Origin: Streptomyces sp. SID12488
GTDB lineage: Bacteria > Actinomycetota > Actinomycetes > Streptomycetales > Streptomycetaceae
Direction: 5' to 3'
Assembly (NCBI RefSeq): GCF_010548275.1
Contig: NZ_JAAGLT010000023.1
Coordinates: forward strand, 1-64,000
Length of the DNA: 64,000 bases
A model generated the notes under the pieces. That model saw nothing but the letters and a program-made list of their open reading frames with translations, was not told the DNA's origin and did not search any database. Made by a program: the position numbers and the translations under genes. Positions 1 through 8,566 of this stretch are shown piece by piece. Every line of letters begins with the position of its first letter. Position 1 is the first letter of the stretch.

Positions 1-199
1 GGAGAACTCCATCGGCCTGGTCACCGCCCTCAACCCGTACATCGGATACACGGCCGCCACCGACATCGCCAAGGAGGCGCTCGTCAGCGGCCGGGGCGTC
101 GCCGAACTCGTCCTGGAAAAAGGCCTGCTGCCCGCCGAACGCCTCGCCGACCTGCTACGCCCCGAGATCGTCGCGGGCAGCGGCCAGGTCCTGGCCTGA
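1..199 (+). CDS. aspA: Aspartate ammonia-lyase, C-terminal end (partial)
   Basis: The window opens inside this gene; the last 65 codons are read from base 2. The peptide contains ENSIGLVTALNPYIGY, then an IAKEAL..GR.V.ELVLEKGLL stretch, which is the conserved end of the aspartase/fumarase superfamily. Aspartase reversibly deaminates L-aspartate to fumarate and ammonia in the cytoplasm as a homotetramer. The ELVLEKGLL ending followed by a LRPE segment fits aspartase better than class II fumarase, but the catalytic SS loop lies outside the window, so fumarase is not strictly excluded. A strong hairpin follows 53 bases after the stop. Confidence 0.85.
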   Translation, partial: ENSIGLVTALNPYIGYTAATDIAKEALVSGRGVAELVLEKGLLPAERLADLLRPEIVAGSGQVLA

Positions 200-251
200 C
201 GGGCGCGGTGTGCCGCGGGGGCGGGGCCGGCGCGGAGTCGAAGACCGGGTG

Positions 252-277
252 TGTGCCGCCTGCGCGCAGGCGGCACA
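252..277. terminator. Perfect 26-bp palindrome, probable terminator
   Basis: TGTGCCGCCTGCG is followed directly by its exact reverse complement, giving a 13-bp GC-rich stem. It lies 53 bases after the aspA stop and about 300 bases before the next gene. There is no T-run, as is usual for high-GC actinobacterial terminators. I see no convincing gene in the rest of the 200-574 gap. Confidence 0.6.
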
Positions 278-539
278 GGTTCGCCAGGTCCGGTAACACC
301 GCACTTCAACGGGTATCCGCAGGAAGTTTGATTCCGGTGCCCCCGAGGCAGGCCGATACTCCCGCCGTGATCGATGCGAACAACCCGCGTTCTGCCGACG
401 GCCTGGACGTGGGGTGCCGAACGGCCTCACACCCCATCGCAGTACCGAGGCGGCGGCTTTGGCGCCGGCACGGCCGCGCCGGCGACGGGCGACGCGGCCG
501 GGGCGGGCGGCTCGGCCGGCGGGTCGAGCCTAGGCGCCC

Positions 540-574
540 TTGGCGAGAATAGAAACATGTGACATTGTACTGAT
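540..574 (+). promoter_or_regulatory. Candidate promoter/operator, probably leaderless start
   Basis: The 35 bases before the GTG at 575 are unusually AT-rich for the window. They contain TTGGCG and, further on, ACATTGTACTGATG immediately before the start codon. There is no Shine-Dalgarno sequence, which suggests a leaderless transcript. The ATTGTAC half-site resembles operators of FCD-type GntR proteins, and such a regulator is encoded last in this cluster (5642-6313). The assignment is tentative. Confidence 0.3.
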
Positions 575-1747
575 GTGAGTAAGCGACTGACCTGCGACGT
601 TGTGGTCATCGGTGCCGGAATGGTCGGCGCCGCCTGCGCCCTGTATCTCGCCCGGGCGGGCCTCGTGACCCTCGTCCTCGACCGGGGACCGGTGGCCGGC
701 GGCACCACCGGCGCCGGTGAGGGCAACCTGCTCGTCTCCGACAAGGAGCCGGGGCCGGAGCTGGACCTCGCGCTGCTCTCCGCCCGCCTCTGGCACGAAC
801 TCGCCGCCGAGCCGGGCATCGGCGGCACCGTCGAGTTCGAGGCGAAGGGCGGGATCGTCGTCGCCTCCGACGCCGAGGGCATGGCCGCGCTGACCGGCTT
901 CGCCGACAGACAGCGGGCGGCGGGCGTCGAGGCCGAGGTGGTCGACGCCGACCGACTCGCCGACCTGGAACCGCACCTGGCCCCCGGCCTCGCGGGCGGC
1001 GTGCGGTACCCGCAGGACTGCCAGGTGATGCCCTCCCTCGCCGCCGCCCAGGTCGTCCGGGCGGCCCGGCGGGCCGGAGCCGAGCTGCGCACCGGCACGG
1101 CCGTTACGGACATCCTGCGCGCGCCGGACGGTTCCGTGCACGGCGTACGGACGGCGGGGCACGGTGACATCCACGCCCCGGTCGTCATCAACGCGGCCGG
1201 CACCTGGGGCGGCGAGGTCGCCGCGCTGGCCGGGGTGCGCCTGCCAGTGCTGCCGCGCCGCGGCTTCGTCCTGGTCACCGAACCACTGCCGCCCGGCACC
1301 GTCCGGCACAAGGTGTACGCCGCCGACTACGTCGCCGATGTCGCCAGCGGCGACGCCGGGCTCCAGTCCTCCGCGGTCGTCGAGAGCACGGCCGCCGGCC
1401 CGGTGCTGATCGGGGCCAGCCGCGAACGGGTCGGCTTCGACCGGACCTTCTCCCTCCCCGTCGTACGCCGACTGGCCGCCCAGGCGACGGCGCTCTTCCC
1501 GGTCCTCGGCACGGTCCACGCGATGCGCGCCTACCTGGGCTTCCGCCCCTATCTGCCGGACCACCTGCCTGCCATAGGGGCCGATCCGCGGGCGCCGGGG
1601 CTCTATCACGCGTGCGGTCACGAGGGGGCGGGGATCGGGCTCGCGGTCGGCACGGGGCACCTGATCGCACAGTCGCTGACAGGCCGGCCGCCCGACCTCG
1701 ATCTGACGCCGTTCCGCCCGGACAGGTTCGCGGGGGAGGAGCGGTGA
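575..1747 (+). CDS. FAD-dependent oxidoreductase, D-hydroxyproline dehydrogenase beta-like
   Basis: A 390-residue DAO-family flavoprotein. An N-terminal dinucleotide-binding motif (VVVIGAGMVGAACALYLARAG) covers residues about 9-30, and the C-terminal part has the GHEGAGIGLAVGTGHLIA segment typical of glycine/sarcosine oxidase and HcnC-like subunits. It would oxidise the ring C-N bond of a cyclic D-amino acid. The next two genes encode a [2Fe-2S] protein and an FAD/NAD-type subunit, so the three probably form a heteromeric membrane-linked dehydrogenase like the D-hydroxyproline dehydrogenase or HcnABC systems. The GTG at 575 is chosen because the Rossmann motif begins nine residues later. Its stop overlaps the next start. 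Substrate is inferred from the epimerase and deaminase downstream. Confidence 0.8.
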   Translation: MSKRLTCDVVVIGAGMVGAACALYLARAGLVTLVLDRGPVAGGTTGAGEGNLLVSDKEPGPELDLALLSARLWHELAAEPGIGGTVEFEAKGGIVVASDAEGMAALTGFADRQRAAGVEAEVVDADRLADLEPHLAPGLAGGVRYPQDCQVMPSLAAAQVVRAARRAGAELRTGTAVTDILRAPDGSVHGVRTAGHGDIHAPVVINAAGTWGGEVAALAGVRLPVLPRRGFVLVTEPLPPGTVRHKVYAADYVADVASGDAGLQSSAVVESTAAGPVLIGASRERVGFDRTFSLPVVRRLAAQATALFPVLGTVHAMRAYLGFRPYLPDHLPAIGADPRAPGLYHACGHEGAGIGLAVGTGHLIAQSLTGRPPDLDLTPFRPDRFAGEER

Positions 1748-2112
1748 GGAACATGCAGAGGACGAAGCGGGTGAAGAAGGTCGATAAGGTGAAGAAGGTA
1801 CAGGAAGTGACTCCGCTGGAGCTGGCCAGGGCCCGGCCCGGAACCCCGTTCACCGTCACCGTGGACGGGGACGAGACCGACGCGCTGCCCGGTCGGACGG
1901 TCGCCGCCGTGCTCTGGTCCGTAGGCATCACCTCCTGGCGCCGCACCCGGGGCAGCGGTGCGCCACGCGGGATCTTCTGCGGCATCGGGGTTTGCTTCGA
2001 CTGCCTCGTCACCGTCAACGACCGCCCCAACCAACGGGCTTGCCTCGTCCCGGCCGCACCCGGTGACGCGATCCGGACCCAGGAGGGCACCGGCCATGAC
2101 GAACTCGGCTAG
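1744..2112 (+). CDS. (2Fe-2S)-binding subunit, D-hydroxyproline dehydrogenase gamma-like
   Basis: A small ferredoxin-like subunit of about 122 residues. It carries GIFCGIGVCFDCLVTV followed about ten residues later by RAC, the plant-type [2Fe-2S] cysteine pattern of HcnA-like subunits of amino-acid dehydrogenases. The first 20 residues are very lysine-rich (KRVKKVDKVKKVQ). Two starts are possible: GTG 1744, overlapping the previous stop as GTGA, and ATG 1753, which has GAGGAG upstream. The gene overlaps the start of the next one by 17 bases, so the three dehydrogenase genes are translationally coupled. Confidence 0.8.
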   Translation: MRNMQRTKRVKKVDKVKKVQEVTPLELARARPGTPFTVTVDGDETDALPGRTVAAVLWSVGITSWRRTRGSGAPRGIFCGIGVCFDCLVTVNDRPNQRACLVPAAPGDAIRTQEGTGHDELG

Positions 2113-3511
2113 GCCCGTTCTCGCGGTGGTCGGCGCAGGTCCGGCGGGCCTCGCCGCCGCGCTGGCGGCGGCCGACCGGGGCGTCCGGGTCGTGCTGCTC
2201 GACGCCGGCGCGCAGGCGGGCGGGCAGTTCTACCGGCAGCCCGCGGCGGCACTGAGGGCACGCAGGCCGCAGGCCCTGCACCACGCCTGGGGCACCTGGA
2301 AGAAGCTGCGGAACCGACTGGCGGCGCATGTCGTGGCGGGTCGGATCACTCATCTGACCGATCGTCATGTATGGCTCGTGGAAAGAGAGTTCGCAGGGGG
2401 CAGCGGCTTCGGCGTGCACGCCCTCACCGGTCCCGGGCAGACCGGGTCGCAGACCGTCACCGCCGACGCAGTCCTCCTCGCCACTGGTGGCTACGAGAAG
2501 GTGCTGCCCTTCCCCGGCTGGACCCTCCCGGGTGTGGTCACCGCGGGCGGCGCGCAGGCGATGCTCAAAGGTGGCCTCGTCCTGCCGGGCCGTACGGCAG
2601 TCGTCGCCGGGACCGGGCCGCTGCTGATGCCGGTCGCGGCAGGCCTCGCCGCGGCGGGCGCCGAAGTCGTCGCGTACGTCGAGTCCACGCACCCCGCCGA
2701 CTTCGTACGGCATGCGGCGACGCTCGCCGCCAACCCGGCGAAGGTCGCCGAGGCAGCCCGGTACGCGGCCCAACTGCTGCGCCACAAAGTGCCGGTGACG
2801 GTACGGCACACCGTCGTCGCGGCGCACGGCACCGACCACGTCGAGGCCGTCACCGTCGCCGCCCTGGACACCCACGGCCGGGTGCGGCCGGCCACCAGGC
2901 GGCGGATCGCCTGCGACACCCTGGCCGTCGGGCACGGCATGCTCGCGCACACCGACCTCGCCGAGACCCTGGGGTGCGCGATCGACGCCACCGGGGCCCC
3001 CTTCGTCGTCACCGACGCCGAGCAGCGCACCGACGTCGAGCGGGTCTGGGCGGCGGGCGAGGCCACCGGCATCGGGGGAGCGGTGCTCGCGCTGGCCGAG
3101 GGCGAGATCGCCGGACACTCGATCGCCGCCCGGCTGAGGGGAGCCGAGCCGCACCCCGCCGACCGGGCGACGGCCGTCCGGACCCGTACCCGGCTGCGGA
3201 AGTTCTTCGCCGCCCTCGACACCGCCTACGCCCCGCCCGCGCACTGGGCGGAACAGGTCGCAGACGACACCGTCGTCTGCCGCTGCGAGGAGGTGACGGC
3301 AGCGGAAGTCCGCGAGGCGGTCGAGGAGTTGGGCGCGACTGATCTGCGGACCGTCAAGCTCCTCACCCGCGCCGGGATGGGCTGGTGCCAGGGGCGGATC
3401 TGCGCGCCCGGCGTTGCCGGGGTCGCGGGTTGCCCGGTGGGTCCGGCCAAGCGGCCGTTCGCCCGGCCGGTGCCGCTGGGTGTGCTGGCGAAGGAGCCCG
3501 AGCGCTCATGA
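2096..3511 (+). CDS. FAD/NAD(P)-dependent oxidoreductase with BFD-like Fe-S domain
   Basis: A 471-residue HcnB-like subunit. Residues about 8-40 hold the first FAD motif (VVGAGPAGLAAALAAADRGV). A second nucleotide-binding region, TAVVAGTGPLLMPVAAGL, lies near residue 170, and a WAAGEATGIGG segment near 320. The C-terminus has CRCEEVT followed by WCQGRICAPGV, a BFD-like [2Fe-2S] binding domain. The start ATG is preceded by AGGAGG. It is the third subunit of the proposed D-hydroxyproline dehydrogenase and would pass electrons onward to the respiratory chain. Cyanide-forming glycine oxidation is unlikely, given the downstream hydroxyproline enzymes. Confidence 0.82.
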   Translation: MTNSARPVLAVVGAGPAGLAAALAAADRGVRVVLLDAGAQAGGQFYRQPAAALRARRPQALHHAWGTWKKLRNRLAAHVVAGRITHLTDRHVWLVEREFAGGSGFGVHALTGPGQTGSQTVTADAVLLATGGYEKVLPFPGWTLPGVVTAGGAQAMLKGGLVLPGRTAVVAGTGPLLMPVAAGLAAAGAEVVAYVESTHPADFVRHAATLAANPAKVAEAARYAAQLLRHKVPVTVRHTVVAAHGTDHVEAVTVAALDTHGRVRPATRRRIACDTLAVGHGMLAHTDLAETLGCAIDATGAPFVVTDAEQRTDVERVWAAGEATGIGGAVLALAEGEIAGHSIAARLRGAEPHPADRATAVRTRTRLRKFFAALDTAYAPPAHWAEQVADDTVVCRCEEVTAAEVREAVEELGATDLRTVKLLTRAGMGWCQGRICAPGVAGVAGCPVGPAKRPFARPVPLGVLAKEPERS

Positions 3512-3515
3512 CTGT

Positions 3516-3604
3516 GTGTTGTCCGCGGGTCCGTTGTGGCTGGTCGCGCCCACGCGGCGGAGCCGCAAATTGACACAGCCCCGCGCCCCTTCGGGGGCGC
3601 CCCC
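3516..3604. repeat. Streptomyces intergenic repeat with hairpin
   Basis: The gap between the dehydrogenase and the DapA-like gene starts with TGTTGTCCGCGGGTCC, continues with GTGGCTGGTCGCGCC and ends in a CCGCGCCCCTTCGGGGGCGC hairpin. From memory this matches a dispersed intergenic element found many times in Streptomyces chromosomes. The hairpin could attenuate transcription inside the operon. It is the only copy I noticed in this window. Confidence 0.55.
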
Positions 3605-3635
3605 TCCTCCCCGCGATTTGAAAGCAGAGGTCTCC

Positions 3636-4532
3636 ATGAGTAGCACCCCCACCCCCGTCTGGCGAGGCGTCCTCGTCGCCACCGCATTGCCCTTGAACGA
3701 CGACCTGAGCGTCAACTTCGAGGCTTACGCCGACCATTGCCGCTGGCTCGTCGAGAACGGCTGCGACGGCGTCGTACCGAACGGCTCGCTCGGTGAGTAC
3801 CAGGTGCTCACCGCCGAGGAGCGGGCGAAGGTCGTCGAGACCGCGGTCGCCGCGATCGGCGGGGACCGGGTGATGCCGGGCGTGGCCGCCTACGGCTCCG
3901 CCGAGTCCGCCCGCTGGGCCGCGCAGGCCAGGGACGCCGGCTGCGCCGCCGTCATGCTGCTGCCGCCCAACGCCTACCGCGGCGACGAGCGTTCGGTGCT
4001 CGCGCACTACGCGGCCGTCGCCGAGGCCGGTATCGACATCGTGGCGTACAACAACCCGATCGACACCAAGATCGACCTCACCCCCGAACTGCTCGCCCAA
4101 CTGCACGCGGCCGGACTCATCAAGGGCGTGAAGGAGTTCTCCGGGGACACCCGGAGGATCTACCAGATCCAGGAACTCGCCCCGGAACTGGACGTGTTGA
4201 TCGGCGCCGACGACGTCCTGCTGGAGCTGGCCACGGCCGGAGCGGTGGGCTGGGTCGCCGGTTACCCCAACGCCCTGCCCCGGGCGACGGTCGAGCTGTA
4301 CCGCGCGGCCGTGGCGGGCGACCTGGCCACCGCCCTGCCGCTCTACCGGAAGCTGCACGCGCTCCACCGCTGGGACTCCAAGGTCGAGTTCGTACAGGCG
4401 ATCAAGCTGTCGATGGACATCGTCGGCCGGCACGGCGGTCCCGTCCGCCCGCCGCGTATGCCGCTGCTGCCGGAACAGGAGAAGGCGGTCCGGGAGGCCA
4501 CCGAGCAGGCCGTCGCCCTCGGCCTCGCCTGA
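3636..4532 (+). CDS. DapA-family pyrroline-4-hydroxy-2-carboxylate deaminase
   Basis: A 298-residue member of the dihydrodipicolinate synthase/N-acetylneuraminate lyase family. The TIM-barrel markers are present: PNGSLGEY near residue 49, the catalytic tyrosine in VAYNNP near 133, and the Schiff-base lysine in IKGVKEFSGD near 165. In hydroxyproline catabolism this family member (HypD/LhpC type) deaminates and dehydrates 1-pyrroline-4-hydroxy-2-carboxylate to 2-oxoglutarate semialdehyde. That role is inferred from its position between a D-amino-acid dehydrogenase and a hydroxyproline epimerase. A true dapA would normally sit with lysine genes. The ATG at 3636 gives the normal family length. 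Confidence 0.8.
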   Translation: MSSTPTPVWRGVLVATALPLNDDLSVNFEAYADHCRWLVENGCDGVVPNGSLGEYQVLTAEERAKVVETAVAAIGGDRVMPGVAAYGSAESARWAAQARDAGCAAVMLLPPNAYRGDERSVLAHYAAVAEAGIDIVAYNNPIDTKIDLTPELLAQLHAAGLIKGVKEFSGDTRRIYQIQELAPELDVLIGADDVLLELATAGAVGWVAGYPNALPRATVELYRAAVAGDLATALPLYRKLHALHRWDSKVEFVQAIKLSMDIVGRHGGPVRPPRMPLLPEQEKAVREATEQAVALGLA

Positions 4533-4597
4533 GCCGACAGCACGCCGAGAGCAGGCCGACCCGCGTCGGCCCGAGTTGACCTGAGAGGATCGCGATC

Positions 4598-5599
4598 ATG
4601 CGCAGCAAGCTCGTCCTGCACGCCGTCGACTCGCACACCGAGGGCATGCCGACCCGGGTCGTCACCGGCGGAATCGGCACGATCCCCGGCGACACCATGA
4701 ACGAACGCCGGCTGTGGTTCCGCGAACACCGGGACGACGTACGGCACTTCCTGATGAACGAGCCGCGCGGGCACCCCGCCATGAGCGGGGCGATCCTCCA
4801 GCCGCCGACCCGGCCCGACTGCGACTACGGCGTCGTCTACATCGAGGTCTCCGGCTATCTGCCGATGTGCGGTCACGGCACGATCGGCGTGGCGACCGTG
4901 CTCGTCGAGACCGGCATGGTCCCGGTCGTCGAGCCGGTCACCACCATCCGCCTCGACACCCCGGCCGGGCTCGTCGTCGCCGAGGTGGCCGTGGAGGACG
5001 GCGTGGCGAAGGCGGTCACGATCCGCAACGTACCTTCGTTCGCGGTGGAGTTGGACCGCAAGGCGACCCTCGCCGACGGCCGCACGGTGACGTACGACCT
5101 CGCCTTCGGCGGCAACTTCTACGCCATCCTGCCCCTCGACGAGTTCGGCCTGCCCTTCGAGCGCGAGCGGAAGGACGACATCCTCGCCGCCGGACTCGCC
5201 CTGATGGACGCGATCAACGCCGACAGTCCACCCGTACACCCGGAGAACCCGACCATCAACGGCGTCCACCACGTCTACCTCGCGGCCCCCGGCTCGAACG
5301 CGACCCGCTCCCGGCACGCGATGGCCATCCACCCGGGCTGGTTCGACCGCTCGCCCTGCGGTACCGGCACCTCCGCCCGGATGGCCCAGCTGCACGCGCG
5401 CGGTGAACTCCCGCTGCACCAGGACTTCCTGAACGAGTCCTTCATCGGTACGTCGTTCACCGGGCGGCTCGTCGAGAGCACGGAGGTCGCCGGACGCCCC
5501 GCCGTGGTGCCCACGATCACCGGCCGCGCCTGGATCACGGGCACCGCCCAGTACCTGCTGGACCCGGACGACCCGTTCCCGGCCGGCTTCGTACTCTGA
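4598..5599 (+). CDS. 4-hydroxyproline 2-epimerase (proline racemase family)
   Basis: A 333-residue proline-racemase-family enzyme. Both catalytic cysteines are visible: Cys91 in LPMCGHGTIG and Cys254 in DRSPCGTGTSA. Two cysteines indicate racemase/epimerase chemistry; the trans-3-hydroxyproline dehydratases have Thr at the second position. It would convert trans-4-hydroxy-L-proline to cis-4-hydroxy-D-proline, feeding the dehydrogenase encoded upstream. The ATG follows GAGAGGAT, and the gene lies 65 bases after the deaminase. Proline racemase itself is the alternative, but the neighbours favour the hydroxyproline epimerase. Confidence 0.83.
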   Translation: MRSKLVLHAVDSHTEGMPTRVVTGGIGTIPGDTMNERRLWFREHRDDVRHFLMNEPRGHPAMSGAILQPPTRPDCDYGVVYIEVSGYLPMCGHGTIGVATVLVETGMVPVVEPVTTIRLDTPAGLVVAEVAVEDGVAKAVTIRNVPSFAVELDRKATLADGRTVTYDLAFGGNFYAILPLDEFGLPFERERKDDILAAGLALMDAINADSPPVHPENPTINGVHHVYLAAPGSNATRSRHAMAIHPGWFDRSPCGTGTSARMAQLHARGELPLHQDFLNESFIGTSFTGRLVESTEVAGRPAVVPTITGRAWITGTAQYLLDPDDPFPAGFVL

Positions 5600-5641
5600 C
5601 ACCGCCCGACCCGAGATCCACCAGATCCACCAGGAGAACCC

Positions 5642-6313
5642 ATGGCCGTTCAGCGCACCGGCCCCGCCCTGCCCAGCATCGGCGGGCCGCGGCCCAGTTA
5701 CCGGGCGAGCGTCGCCGACGCGCTGAGGGCCGCGCTCGTCGCCGGTGAACTGCGGCCCGGCGAGGTCTACTCGGCGCCCTCGCTCGCCGCCCGCTTCGGC
5801 GTCTCGGCGACCCCGGTGCGCGAGGCCATGCTCGATCTGGTGAAGGAGGGCATGGTCGATCCCGTACCCAACAAGGGTTTCCGGGTCACCACGGTCTCGG
5901 AGGGGCAACTCGACGAGTACACCCACATCCGGTCGCTGATCGAGATCCCGACCACCGTCGGTCTCGCCGCGACCGCCGACCCGGTCGCGCTGGAGGCGCT
6001 GCGCACGCACGCGGAGGAGAGTGTCGCCGCGGCGGACAGCGGCGATCTCATCGCGCACGTCGAGGCCGACCGCCGCTTCCACCTCGGTCTGCTCGCGCTG
6101 GCCGGCAACCAGCACCTGGTCGAGGTCGTCGGCGACCTGCGCAAGCGGTCCCGGCTGTACGGGCTCACCGCACTGGCCGAACGTGGCCTGCTGAAGTCGA
6201 CCGCCGAGGAGCACCTGGAGATCCTCGACGCGCTCCTCGCCCGGGACGCGGAGCGGGTACGGACCGTGATGACCCGGCACCTGGGCCATGTCCGGGGCGA
6301 CTGGGCCCACTGA
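5642..6313 (+). CDS. GntR-family (FCD) regulator of hydroxyproline genes
   Basis: A 223-residue regulator. The N-terminal winged helix contains SAPSLAARFGVSATPVREAM at residues about 42-61, followed by LVKEGMV and the wing. The rest is an all-helical FCD domain with EADRRFHLGLLALAGN, where conserved D/H residues bind a metal and the effector. It is the last gene of the cluster, 42 bases after the epimerase, with AGGAGA before the ATG. It probably represses the operon and is released by hydroxyproline or an intermediate. A candidate operator is the AT-rich start at 540-574. Confidence 0.82.
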   Translation: MAVQRTGPALPSIGGPRPSYRASVADALRAALVAGELRPGEVYSAPSLAARFGVSATPVREAMLDLVKEGMVDPVPNKGFRVTTVSEGQLDEYTHIRSLIEIPTTVGLAATADPVALEALRTHAEESVAAADSGDLIAHVEADRRFHLGLLALAGNQHLVEVVGDLRKRSRLYGLTALAERGLLKSTAEEHLEILDALLARDAERVRTVMTRHLGHVRGDWAH

Positions 6314-6452
6314 GCCCCACCCACCCCTGCTGAACCACTGAACTGAACCGCTGATCCGCTGAACCTCTTCCACGAATGGCGTACACGAACTCCGCGTGCG
6401 CGTTCGGACATGTTCGGTTGTTGCCGTCCGGGAGGGGGAGGACACTGAATCC

Positions 6453-8549
6453 ATGGCCTCCGCGCGCGCTGACGACGACCACCAGGACGGACCTGACCTG
6501 GTGGAACAGGCGTTTCGGCAGGCGTCGTTCTCGATGTCCGTCTTCGACATCGAGCTGCGGTACCGGGGGCTCAACGACGTGGCCTGCCAGGTGATGGGCG
6601 TAGGGGAGGACGTGCTGCTCGGCCAGGTCTTCCCGTACGGCGTACCGGAGGACGTCCCGCAGCGCGGCCTGCTGAAAGCCATGCGGGACGTGGCCGCCAC
6701 GGGCGAGCCCACGCACTACGAGGCCTTCTCACGGGCGCCCTCCGGGATCCGCGAGCACGCCTGGAACATGGAGCTGTGGCCCGTCCGGGACGCCTCGGGC
6801 GAGGTGTGCGCGGTCGGGATGGCCGCGTTCGACAGCAGTGAGCAGCACTGGGCGCGGCAGCGGCTGGCGGTCCTCGACGAGGCGGCCGTCTCCATCGGCA
6901 CCAGCCTCGACCTCGACCGCACCGCCCAGGAACTCGCCGACCTGGCCGTTCCTCGGTTCGCCGACTTCGCCAGCGTCGACCTGCTGGAGGCGGTCATGCG
7001 CGGCGACGAGCCCCCCGAGGCCGGCCCGGACGACGAGGTCGTGCTGCGTCGCCTCGCCCACGCGGCCGAGAAGGTCGGGGCGCCCGGGGCTGTGCTCGGC
7101 CCGGGGGCCACCGACACGTACCCGCCGTACTCCCCGCCCGCCCGGGCGCTGCGCACGGGACAGCCGGTGCTCAGCCGCAGCGGCGCCCCCGACTTCGACC
7201 ACTGGATGGCGAGCGCGGCCGAACGGGCCCGGAGCCTGCGCGGAGTCGTTGTCACCTCACTGGTGGCGGTGCCGCTCATCGCGCGCGGTACGACACTCGG
7301 GGTCGCCGTCCTGCTGCGCACCCGGCCCGACGTCTTCAACGAGGACGACTTCGTCCTGGCGAAGGAGCTGGCGAGCCGCGCCGCGCTCTGCGTCGACAAC
7401 GCCCGCCGCTACACCCGCGAGCGCACCACCGCCCTCGCCCTCCAGGAGAGCCTGCTGCCGCGCGGCCCCTCCCGGCAGTCGGCGGTGGACGTCGCCTCCC
7501 GCTATCTGCCCACCGACTCACGCGCCGGCGTCGGCGGCGACTGGTTCGACGTCATCCCCCTCTCGGGCGCGCGCGTCGGCCTCGTCGTCGGAGACGTGGT
7601 CGGCCACGGCATCCAGGCGTCGGCGACCATGGGCAGACTGCGTACGGCGGTCCAGACACTCGCCGACGTCGACCTGCCGCCCGACGAGCTGCTGGCCCAC
7701 CTCGACGACCTGGTCCTGCGCCTCGCCGCGGACGACGACAGTGCCACCGGCGGCGACCGGGTGGCCGTCGGCGCCACCGGGGCGACCTGCCTGTACGCGG
7801 TCTACGACCCGGTCTCCCGCGAACTGGCCGTCGCCAGCGCCGGGCACCCGCCGCCCGTACTGGTCCTGCCGGACGGCAGGACCCAGGTCGTGGACGTCAG
7901 CGTCGGGCCGGTGCTCGGAGTGGGCGGCCTGCCCTTCGAGACCACCGAGATCCAGCTGCCGGAGGGCAGCCTCGTCGCCCTGTTCACGGACGGGCTGGTC
8001 GAGCCCACCGAGGGCGACCCGGACCTCGGAATCGCCCTGCTGGCCCGGACCCTCGCGGACGGTCACGACGCGCACGCCTCGCTGGAGGACCGCTGCGACC
8101 GGGTCCTGTCCGCCCTGCTGCCGAAGAACCCCGGCGACGACGTCGCCCTGGTGCTGGCCCGCACCCGCGCCCTGGACGCCGGGCACGTCCGCGTCTGGGA
8201 CCTGCCCGCCGACTTCGAGGTGGTCGCCGAGGCCCGCAGACGCGCCGTCGCCCAGTTGGAGCAGTGGGGCCTGGAGGATGCCGCCTTCGTCACCGAGCTG
8301 GTCGTCAGCGAACTCGTCACCAACGCGATCCGCTACGGCGCCGACCCGATCCAGCTCCGGCTGATCCACGACCGTACGCTCATCTGCGAGGTCTCCGACG
8401 GCAGCTCGACCTCCCCGCACCTGCGCCGGGCCAGGATCTTCGACGAGGGCGGCCGGGGTCTCCTCCTGGTCGCCCAGCTCACCACCAGCTGGGGCACCCG
8501 GCACACCAGGACCGGCAAGACGATCTGGGCGGAACAGGCGCTGAACTGA
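6453..8549 (+). CDS. PAS-GAF-SpoIIE phosphatase with C-terminal anti-sigma kinase domain
   Basis: A 698-residue multidomain regulator. A PAS-like sensor covers residues about 15-130 and a GAF domain about 140-330. A PP2C/SpoIIE phosphatase covers about 355-570, with metal-ligand motifs VGGDWFDVIPL, VGDVVGHGIQA, LFTDGLVE and GDDVALVLA. A HATPase_c (RsbW-like) domain covers about 585-695, with ELVVSELVTNAIRYG and EGGRGLLLVAQL. It probably senses a stimulus and both phosphorylates and dephosphorylates an anti-sigma-factor antagonist. The ATG at 6453 is preferred over the upstream GTG at 6396 because GGGAGGGGGAGG precedes it. The gene stands alone; its STAS partner is not adjacent, but two STAS genes lie near 60 and 63 kb. 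Confidence 0.87.
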   Translation: MASARADDDHQDGPDLVEQAFRQASFSMSVFDIELRYRGLNDVACQVMGVGEDVLLGQVFPYGVPEDVPQRGLLKAMRDVAATGEPTHYEAFSRAPSGIREHAWNMELWPVRDASGEVCAVGMAAFDSSEQHWARQRLAVLDEAAVSIGTSLDLDRTAQELADLAVPRFADFASVDLLEAVMRGDEPPEAGPDDEVVLRRLAHAAEKVGAPGAVLGPGATDTYPPYSPPARALRTGQPVLSRSGAPDFDHWMASAAERARSLRGVVVTSLVAVPLIARGTTLGVAVLLRTRPDVFNEDDFVLAKELASRAALCVDNARRYTRERTTALALQESLLPRGPSRQSAVDVASRYLPTDSRAGVGGDWFDVIPLSGARVGLVVGDVVGHGIQASATMGRLRTAVQTLADVDLPPDELLAHLDDLVLRLAADDDSATGGDRVAVGATGATCLYAVYDPVSRELAVASAGHPPPVLVLPDGRTQVVDVSVGPVLGVGGLPFETTEIQLPEGSLVALFTDGLVEPTEGDPDLGIALLARTLADGHDAHASLEDRCDRVLSALLPKNPGDDVALVLARTRALDAGHVRVWDLPADFEVVAEARRRAVAQLEQWGLEDAAFVTELVVSELVTNAIRYGADPIQLRLIHDRTLICEVSDGSSTSPHLRRARIFDEGGRGLLLVAQLTTSWGTRHTRTGKTIWAEQALN

Positions 8550-8566
8550 CCCAATCCGCCGGGGGC

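Noticed and set aside
3636..4532. Housekeeping dapA (4-hydroxy-tetrahydrodipicolinate synthase)
   Set aside because: The family fits, but the position between hydroxyproline dehydrogenase and epimerase genes indicates the deaminase branch.
4343..6712. A 789-codon open frame on the minus strand across the epimerase and GntR genes
   Set aside because: It is antisense to genes with clear family motifs, has no recognisable domain and arises from GC-rich codon bias on the opposite strand.
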